This document shows positions 14,164-19,215 of a stretch of DNA of 19,215 nucleotides, one piece after another (positions within the stretch are counted from its first letter, which is position 1; every line of letters starts with the position of its first letter). The DNA is from CAZOGW01 sp964579415 (lineage in GTDB: Bacteria; Actinomycetota; Acidimicrobiia; Spongiisociales; UBA5794). The notes under the pieces are model-generated. The model saw only the letters and a program-made list of their open reading frames with translations, was not told the DNA's origin and searched no databases. Made by a program: the position numbers and the translations under genes. The DNA lies in NCBI GenBank assembly GCA_964579415.1, contig CAZOGW010000055.1, positions 1-19,215 of the forward strand. Reading direction: 5' to 3'.

Positions 14164-14808
14164 TCACCTCCCTTGGGCGACGGGACGAGGAGCGGTCCTC
14201 GGCGGCAGCAACAGATAGGCCGCGACGAAGAAGCAAACCGCGCCGAGGCAGGTCCCGGCATTGACGAGGCTGATGTTCACAACGTTCCCGGTCCTCGGCA
14301 GGGTGAAGGCGGCCAGAGCGCCGAGCATGAAGAAGATCGAGCCCGCGTAGTTGAGGGCTGCGACCCACCAATCTGTGTTGCCGCGCTGCACGCACCACAG
14401 ACGCCCGCACACAACCTGCCAGGCCAGGTGGCTAGCGACGAGAAAGCAAGCGGACCCAAAGAAGTCCGGCGCCCAGATGAGATCGTTCACCTCATCCGGT
14501 GGCACGGTGACGAACGCAGCCCGATACGTGTTGATGTTGAACAGGATCATCCCGATCAACTGGACGACGGTCGCCCACCATGTCCGCTGGTCGCTGCGGC
14601 TACTGCGCGCTTGGCGGAGTTGGGTGACCCCGGCAGACGTGAACAAGACGGAGCCGACGAAGAACGTCCCGCCGACGACGGAGGGATCCACGCTGAGGAA
14701 ATACACCGGTAGCGATCCCACCGCGAAGCACAGCGACCCGCCCATGAAGAGGATCCCCGCCAGGTGATCCAGCCCGCTGCCCTGCAGCCGACGCCGCCAG
14801 AGAGTCAA
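14164..14808 (-). CDS. Six-TM membrane protein with YrhK-like segments
   Basis: This 214-residue protein has six predicted membrane segments, about 14-36, 45-65, 78-97, 113-131, 145-165 and 178-199. Repeated stretches of the form 'GSxxFxxG' ('AGILFMGGSLCFAVGSLPVYF', 'YAGSIFFMLGALAAFTLP', 'AGTCLGAVCFFVAAYLLLPP') recall the YrhK-domain membrane proteins of bacteria. Its function is unknown. The TTG start at 14808 is only 4 nt after the glutamate decarboxylase stop, and no Shine-Dalgarno is seen, so translation is probably coupled to that gene. That tight link suggests a role next to decarboxylation, for example in membrane or acid stress, but it does not look like the GadC antiporter (which is about 500 residues with 12 TM). 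Confidence 0.78.
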   Translation of the reverse strand: MTLWRRRLQGSGLDHLAGILFMGGSLCFAVGSLPVYFLSVDPSVVGGTFFVGSVLFTSAGVTQLRQARSSRSDQRTWWATVVQLIGMILFNINTYRAAFVTVPPDEVNDLIWAPDFFGSACFLVASHLAWQVVCGRLWCVQRGNTDWWVAALNYAGSIFFMLGALAAFTLPRTGNVVNISLVNAGTCLGAVCFFVAAYLLLPPRTAPRPVAQGR

Positions 14809-14812
14809 GATG

Positions 14813-16189
14813 TCAGTGGGCGAACCCGGGGCCGGGGTCGGGGTGAGTCGGGGGGAACTGCTCGAGATGGGCCACCGCGGCGGCGAGGTCCGTGACTAGG
14901 GCATTGGCCAGGTCCATGTCGAATCCCTCGCGGACGACGATCCGCAGCACCGCGACATCTGTCGCATCCTCGGGCATCGTGTAGGCGGGTACCTGCCATC
15001 CGTGGGCCCGTAGCTGGTCCGAGATGTGGAAGACCGTGTAGTCGGTGGCGTCGTCTTTCAGCTTGAAAGCTATGACGGGGATCGCCGAGCCGTCGCTGAC
15101 AATCTCGAGTGGCCCCATCGCTGCGATCTCGCTCGACAGGTGGACCGCGATGTCGCGTAGCGTCTCCATGATCCGGGTGTATCCCTTCCTGCCCAGGCGG
15201 AGGAAGTTGTAATACTGGCCCACGATCTGGTTGCCGGGGCGGGAGAAGTTCAGGGTGAACGTGGGCATGTCACCGCCGAGGTAGTTGACATGGAAGACCA
15301 GGTCGGCGGGGAGGTCCTCCTGGGATCGCCACACCACGAAGCCGACCCCCGGATAGGTCAGCCCGTACTTGTGACCCGACACGTTGATCGACTTCACCTG
15401 GGGGAGGCGGAAGTCCCACTCCAGCTCCGGGTGGAGGAACGGGGCGACGAACCCGCCGCTGGCGGCGTCGACGTGGAGGGGGATGTCCGTGTCGTGGTCC
15501 TCGTTGAAGGCCACCACCCGGTCGTGGATCTCCTTGATCGGCTCGAACTCGCCGGTGTAGGTGGTGCCCAGGATCGGGACTACCCCGATGGTGTTCTCAT
15601 CGACCCGCTCCATCACGCCATCGGGGTCGACCACATACTGGCCCCTCTTCATCGGGACGTACCGGGGCTCGATGTCCCAGTAGCGGCACAGCTTCTCCCA
15701 CACCACCTGGACGTTGCTGCCGAGGACGAGGTTGGGGACCTCGGACCCCCCCAGCGCCGGGATCCCGCGGCGCTCCCGCCACCGCCACTTCATGGCGAGC
15801 CCTCCGAGCATCACGGCCTCGCTCGAACCGATCGTGGAGACCCCCACGGCATCGCCGCCCGGAGGGGCATGAAACAGATCGGCGACGATGTTGATGCAGC
15901 GCCGCTCGATCTCGGCTGTCTGTGGGTACTCGTCCTTGTCGATCATGTTCTTGTCGAACGTCTCCGCCATGAGCCGTTCCGCCTCGGGGTCCATCCAGGT
16001 GGTCACGAAGGTGGCCAGGTTGAGACGCGAACTCCCGTCGAGCAGGAGCTGGTCGTGGATGTGCCGGTAGACCGCATCCGGAGCCCACGACTGCTCGGGC
16101 ATGCGGTGTTTCGGCATGTGGCGCAGGCCCAGCCTGCCCGCGTAGGCAAGGGTCACCGCGCCGAGATCGCTCTCGTATGCATGCACCAT
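14813..16189 (-). CDS. gad: Glutamate decarboxylase (PLP-dependent)
   Basis: This 458-residue cytosolic enzyme converts L-glutamate to GABA and CO2, consuming a proton. Near the N-terminus, 'LDGSSRLNLATFVTTWMDPE' and 'NMIDKDEYPQTAEIERRCIN' match the GadA/GadB family closely. 'STIGSSEAVMLGG' (about 118-130) and 'HVDAASGGFVAPF' with Asp241 follow, and the PLP Schiff-base lysine is Lys274 in 'INVSGHKYGLTYPG'. The length is as expected (E. coli GadB 466). ATG 16189 has AGGAG (16198-16202) 8 nt upstream. The gene lies 71 nt behind the sulfatase on the same strand and 4 nt ahead of the YrhK-like gene. There is no GadC in the window, so export of GABA is not explained here. Confidence 0.95.
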   Translation of the reverse strand: MVHAYESDLGAVTLAYAGRLGLRHMPKHRMPEQSWAPDAVYRHIHDQLLLDGSSRLNLATFVTTWMDPEAERLMAETFDKNMIDKDEYPQTAEIERRCINIVADLFHAPPGGDAVGVSTIGSSEAVMLGGLAMKWRWRERRGIPALGGSEVPNLVLGSNVQVVWEKLCRYWDIEPRYVPMKRGQYVVDPDGVMERVDENTIGVVPILGTTYTGEFEPIKEIHDRVVAFNEDHDTDIPLHVDAASGGFVAPFLHPELEWDFRLPQVKSINVSGHKYGLTYPGVGFVVWRSQEDLPADLVFHVNYLGGDMPTFTLNFSRPGNQIVGQYYNFLRLGRKGYTRIMETLRDIAVHLSSEIAAMGPLEIVSDGSAIPVIAFKLKDDATDYTVFHISDQLRAHGWQVPAYTMPEDATDVAVLRIVVREGFDMDLANALVTDLAAAVAHLEQFPPTHPDPGPGFAH

Positions 16190-16260
16190 GATCAGGACTC
16201 CTCAACGATCGTACGGGTATGTGCGCGTAGGGTGGGGTCAGGTTGGGCCGTCGCTGGAGG

Positions 16261-18633
16261 TCATTGCCGTGCCATCGCCACGCGCAGCCTCTCCTCGTCG
16301 TCGATGTGGTGATCGTGGTCGTCGTCGCCGATGTCGATCTGCACCCAGGCGATCTTGCCGTTGAAGCGGCTGGTGGCTGCGGTGTAGTCGGAGGCCACCG
16401 TTGTCCCGGTCTCGCGGCCGACGTCGGTGGTCTCGTCGGCGGAGAAGATCATGGGCTGGGTCATCTCGACGCGGCCTTCGCCCACCGGGTTGGCGTCGTA
16501 GAACAGTGTGACGGTGCCTCCCTTGGCCAGTCCGCCGCCGTCGTAGGCGAACTCCATCCGAACCTGGCGGTCGCCGGCAGGTATGGGTTGTTCGGCTGTG
16601 ATGGCGAACTCGTGGATTCCGAGCACGTTGTAGGTGAACTTAAGGTGGCCGTCCTTGGCGTACACCGCCCATCCTCCGAACTGGCCGCCCTGGGCGATGA
16701 TGACACCCTCTGCGCCGGCCTCGGGGACCGTGATGTTGGATGTGACTGTGAACGACTTGTTCTTGATGTTGATCACGCTGCTCTCCGACAACCGACCCAT
16801 CAGCCCGTACAGCACCTGCGAGTTGCCGTGGATCAGCGTGGGACGGCCCGCTATGTCGGGGTTGACCCGCTCGCCGCTGCGATCATCCAACGGGATCACG
16901 TTGTACTTGGTGGCCTCGATGAGCCACAGCCGCTGCAGTTCGTGGAGCCGGTCCGGCATTTCCGCCGACAGGTCGTGGGCCTGCGACCAGTCGTTGAGCC
17001 CGTCATACAACTCCCAGACGTCTTCGTCGAAGTCGAGGAGGTTCCCTCCCACGAGAATCCATGGCGTCTTGTGCTTGGTGACGGCGCTCCATCCCTTGAA
17101 GTACACGCCGCGATTGCCGAACATCTCGAAGTACTGGAGATCGTGTCGCTCCAGGGCGTCAGCCTCGTTGAAGCTGTAGAGCATCGACGTGCCCTCCATC
17201 GGGGACTGCATGACGCCGTTGACGAACGCCGGTTCGGGCAGCCCGGCCGCTTCGAGGATGGTGGGTGCGATGTCGATGCAGTGGGTGAACTGGTGGCGTG
17301 TGCCTCCGGCCTCTTCGATGCCACGAGGCCAGTGGACGATGGTCCCGTTGCGGGTGCCGCCCCAATGAGAGGCCACCTGCTTGGTCCACTGGTACGGCGT
17401 GTTCATGGCGAGGGCCCAACCGATCGAGTAGTGGTTGTACGACGAAGGCGAGCCCAACTCGTCGACTCGTGAAATGAGGAACTCGGTGGTCTCCACCTCG
17501 GCCATGCCGTTGAAGTTGGACATCTCGTTGAAGGCACCGCGGATGGTTCCCTCGGCGGAGGCGCCGTTGTCGCCGATGATGTAATAGACCAGGGTGTCGT
17601 CAAGGATCTCCAGGTCTTCGAGAGCATCGATGATCCTGCCCACGTGGTGGTCGGTGTGCTCCAGGAACCCGGCGTACACCTCCATCTGTCGGGCGAGAAC
17701 CGGCTTGAGCTCGTCGTCCATGTCGTCCCAGGCGGCGATCTCCGCGCTGCGAGGGGTCAACTCCGCGTCGGGGCCGATAACACCCAGCTCCTTCTGACGC
17801 TGGAAGGTCTTCTCCCTGAGCGCATCCCATCCGTCGTCGAACCGGCTCTTGTACTTGTCGGCCCACTCCTGGGGGACGTGGTGGGGGGCATGGGTGGCGC
17901 CCGGCGCGAAGTAGACCATGAAGGGCTTCTCGCCCATCAAGGCCTTCTGTTGACGGATCCAGGAGATGGCCCTATCGGCGAGATCCTCGGTGAGGTGATA
18001 TCCCTCCTCGGGCGTCGCCGGCGGCTCGATGGGCGTCGTCCCCTCATAGAGGGCCGGATCCCATTGGTTATTCTCCCCACCGATGAACCCGTAGAAGTAC
18101 TCGAAGCCGCCACCACCCGACGGCCAACCGTCAAACGGGCCCATCGGGGAAGACTGCCACACCGGGACCTCGTGGCACTTTCCGAACTGCGCCGTCGAAT
18201 AGCCATTTAGCTTCAGAGTCAACGGGAACGGAGCCTTGGTGTTGGGACGAAGCGAGCTGTTGCCCGGCGCCGAAGTAGCGATCTCGGTGATGCCGCCCAT
18301 ACCTACCGAATGATGATTGCGACCGGTGAGAAGAGCCTGACGCGTCGGTGCACACAGTGCCGTAGTGTGGAATCGGCTGTACTTCAGTCCGCCCGCGGCG
18401 AGACGGTCCGCCGTCGGCGTGTTCACCGGACCACCAAAGGCGCTGGACGCTCCAAAGCCGACATCGTCAAGCAGTATCACCAGCACGTTGGGCGCACCCT
18501 CGGGCGGCATCAGCGGCTCGATCGGCGGATAGCTGGTGTTGGGGTCCTTGGCGTCGTAGGTCGTCAAGCCCGGTCGGGGACGGTCCGGGATGGGGAGGGA
18601 CGACCGCGCGTGACGGTCCGGTTCGTTCGACAT
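16261..18633 (-). CDS. Arylsulfatase (Cys-type, large, with C-terminal beta-rich domain)
   Basis: This 790-residue type I sulfatase hydrolyses sulfate esters. 'NVLVILLDDVGFG' supplies the metal ligands Asp56 and Asp57. 'LCAPTRQALLTGR' is the sulfatase signature CxPxRxxxLTGR, in which Cys94 is to be oxidised to formylglycine. 'IIGDNGASAEG' gives Asp355/Asn356 for the metal. The part after about residue 600 has Gly-rich beta-strand character ('GVIIAQGGQFGGWAVY'), like the C-terminal domain of the long mycobacterial Ats-type sulfatases. There is no signal peptide or twin-arginine motif at the N-terminus, so the enzyme appears cytosolic. ATG 18633 has AGGAG (18639-18643) 5 nt upstream; the longer open frame to 18783 is not supported. 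It is divergent from its likely maturase. Confidence 0.93.
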   Translation of the reverse strand: MSNEPDRHARSSLPIPDRPRPGLTTYDAKDPNTSYPPIEPLMPPEGAPNVLVILLDDVGFGASSAFGGPVNTPTADRLAAGGLKYSRFHTTALCAPTRQALLTGRNHHSVGMGGITEIATSAPGNSSLRPNTKAPFPLTLKLNGYSTAQFGKCHEVPVWQSSPMGPFDGWPSGGGGFEYFYGFIGGENNQWDPALYEGTTPIEPPATPEEGYHLTEDLADRAISWIRQQKALMGEKPFMVYFAPGATHAPHHVPQEWADKYKSRFDDGWDALREKTFQRQKELGVIGPDAELTPRSAEIAAWDDMDDELKPVLARQMEVYAGFLEHTDHHVGRIIDALEDLEILDDTLVYYIIGDNGASAEGTIRGAFNEMSNFNGMAEVETTEFLISRVDELGSPSSYNHYSIGWALAMNTPYQWTKQVASHWGGTRNGTIVHWPRGIEEAGGTRHQFTHCIDIAPTILEAAGLPEPAFVNGVMQSPMEGTSMLYSFNEADALERHDLQYFEMFGNRGVYFKGWSAVTKHKTPWILVGGNLLDFDEDVWELYDGLNDWSQAHDLSAEMPDRLHELQRLWLIEATKYNVIPLDDRSGERVNPDIAGRPTLIHGNSQVLYGLMGRLSESSVINIKNKSFTVTSNITVPEAGAEGVIIAQGGQFGGWAVYAKDGHLKFTYNVLGIHEFAITAEQPIPAGDRQVRMEFAYDGGGLAKGGTVTLFYDANPVGEGRVEMTQPMIFSADETTDVGRETGTTVASDYTAATSRFNGKIAWVQIDIGDDDHDHHIDDEERLRVAMARQ

Positions 18634-18638
18634 GCTGG

Positions 18639-18643
18639 CTCCT
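18639..18643 (-). promoter_or_regulatory. Ribosome binding site fixing the arylsulfatase start
   Basis: AGGAG on the minus strand lies 5 nt before ATG 18633 and decides between this start and the 50-codon longer frame. Confidence 0.7.
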
Positions 18644-18719
18644 GCTCTCTCTGTGCCACGGTCGAAGGAACCGCGCCGGAGGCCCCGTCGCATCATCCCC
18701 ATCGGATGAACTCCCACGA

Positions 18720-18741
18720 CAGCAGCTGAGATACCCTGCTG
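18720..18741. promoter_or_regulatory. Inverted repeat in the sulfatase/FGE divergent region (possible operator)
   Basis: CAGCAG-N10-CTGCTG covers the candidate -10 box of the FGE gene (18732-18737). Its position between two divergent, functionally linked genes would suit a shared regulator; the arms are short, so chance is possible. Confidence 0.3.
18732..18737 (+). promoter_or_regulatory. Candidate -10 box for a leaderless FGE mRNA
   Basis: TACCCT fits TANNNT and ends 7 nt before ATG 18745, with no Shine-Dalgarno between. No good -35 is visible. Confidence 0.45.
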
Positions 18742-18744
18742 TGG

Positions 18745-19215
18745 ATGACCGACGAGCTCTCCTGCTGCGCTCCCGCCGCCCATCGCGATCCCGGCCGTGA
18801 TCGGCGGCCTGTCCAGGTTGCAGGGGCGGCGACGGCCCCGGCCCCGATGGTCACTCTCGAAGCCGGACGCTTCCTAATGGGTCATGATGACGACGACGGC
18901 TATCCCGAAGACGGCGAAGGCCCCGAGCACGACGTCACGGTGAGTCCCTTCGCCATCGGGGCCACCACCGTGACCAATGCGATGTTCGATCAATTCATCC
19001 GAAGCACCGGGTACGTCACCGCTGCCGAACGGTTCGGGTGGTCGTTCGTGTTCTCCGGGCTGCTCCCCGACGACTTCCCACCCACCCGGGCAGTGGCGGA
19101 CGCCCCCTGGTGGCGCCAGGTGGAGGGTTCGGACTGGCGTCACCCCGAAGGCCCCCGATCCGACACCCGCGATCGCGGGGACCATCCTGTCGTCCACGTG
19201 TCGTGGAATGACGCC
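18745..19215 (+). CDS. Formylglycine-generating enzyme (sulfatase maturase), 3'-incomplete
   Basis: The first 157 codons are present and the gene runs off the window. After a variable start ('MTDELSCCAPAAHRDPG', about residues 1-34) the FGE-sulfatase domain begins: 'MVTLEAGRFLMG', 'GYPEDGEGPEHDVTVSPFAI', 'TTVTNAMFDQFIRSTGYVT', 'AERFGWSFVFSG', 'WWRQVEGSDWRHPEGP' and 'HPVVHVSWNDA'. FGE oxidises the Cys of CxPxR in sulfatases to formylglycine, using oxygen and copper. The catalytic cysteines lie further C-terminal and are not visible. The divergent sulfatase with CAPTR is the obvious client. ATG 18745 is chosen for its position after the -10 box and because the frame holds the domain; start certainty is moderate. 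Confidence 0.92.
   Translation, partial: MTDELSCCAPAAHRDPGRDRRPVQVAGAATAPAPMVTLEAGRFLMGHDDDDGYPEDGEGPEHDVTVSPFAIGATTVTNAMFDQFIRSTGYVTAAERFGWSFVFSGLLPDDFPPTRAVADAPWWRQVEGSDWRHPEGPRSDTRDRGDHPVVHVSWNDA

Noticed and set aside
15290..16312. Plus-strand open frame (340 codons) opposite glutamate decarboxylase
   Set aside because: Antisense to a gene with all the catalytic motifs of its family; no motif of its own.
16243..17472. Plus-strand open frame (409 codons) opposite the arylsulfatase
   Set aside because: The sulfatase motifs on the minus strand are unambiguous; the plus frame is a Val/Asp/Gly-rich shadow.

Overview
The window is GC-rich and densely coded. It looks like an actinobacterial chromosome, possibly Acidimicrobiia or a relative, though the lineage is only a guess. 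The case rests on GTG/TTG starts, several genes that look leaderless (a TANNNT -10 box 6-7 nt before an ATG with no Shine-Dalgarno), and typically actinobacterial families (HTH_42/AlkZ-like, DUF1025-type zincin, actinobacterial CYTH protein, CxPxR arylsulfatase with its formylglycine-generating enzyme). I see no CRISPR array, rRNA or intact insertion sequence.

Left part (1-6640), ordinary core genome. A 12-TM MFS exporter, a long-chain acyl-CoA synthetase, an NfuA-type Fe-S carrier and an AlkZ-like winged-helix protein lie in a row on the + strand. A strong hairpin then separates them from two short minus-strand genes: a 79-aa Gly-tailed protein and a small HExxH zincin. A holin-like membrane protein and a VOC/glyoxalase-fold protein follow on the + strand.

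Middle part (6698-11400), accessory and decaying. It opens with a tRNA-Val(CAC). After it come a membrane-anchored secretory-lipase-type esterase, the 5' stump of a secreted-protein gene, an excisionase/AlpA-like HTH gene, a three-TM membrane protein of unknown role, and two adjacent pseudogenes. One is a CYTH-domain gene with two frameshifts and a large internal deletion. The other is a flippase-like (LPG_synthase_TM) gene that is 5'-truncated and carries a one-base frameshift inside its conserved PxPGGIGV motif. A tRNA next to an Xis-like gene and broken genes suggests an old integration and decay zone, but no integrase or second att copy was found.

Right part (11402-19215), a stress/metabolism cluster. 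A carboxymuconolactone-decarboxylase-like protein precedes a MalT/LAL-type LuxR regulator. Convergent to it is a minus-strand run: arylsulfatase, then glutamate decarboxylase, then a 6-TM YrhK-like membrane protein. Divergent from the sulfatase is its likely maturase, a formylglycine-generating enzyme, cut by the window end. The sulfatase has the CxPxR cysteine that FGE oxidises, so these two very likely work together. Glutamate decarboxylase and the membrane protein are almost contiguous and probably co-translated. I found no clear new biological system; the most useful observations are the decay block, the leaderless starts, the GAD/YrhK-like pairing and the sulfatase/FGE arrangement.
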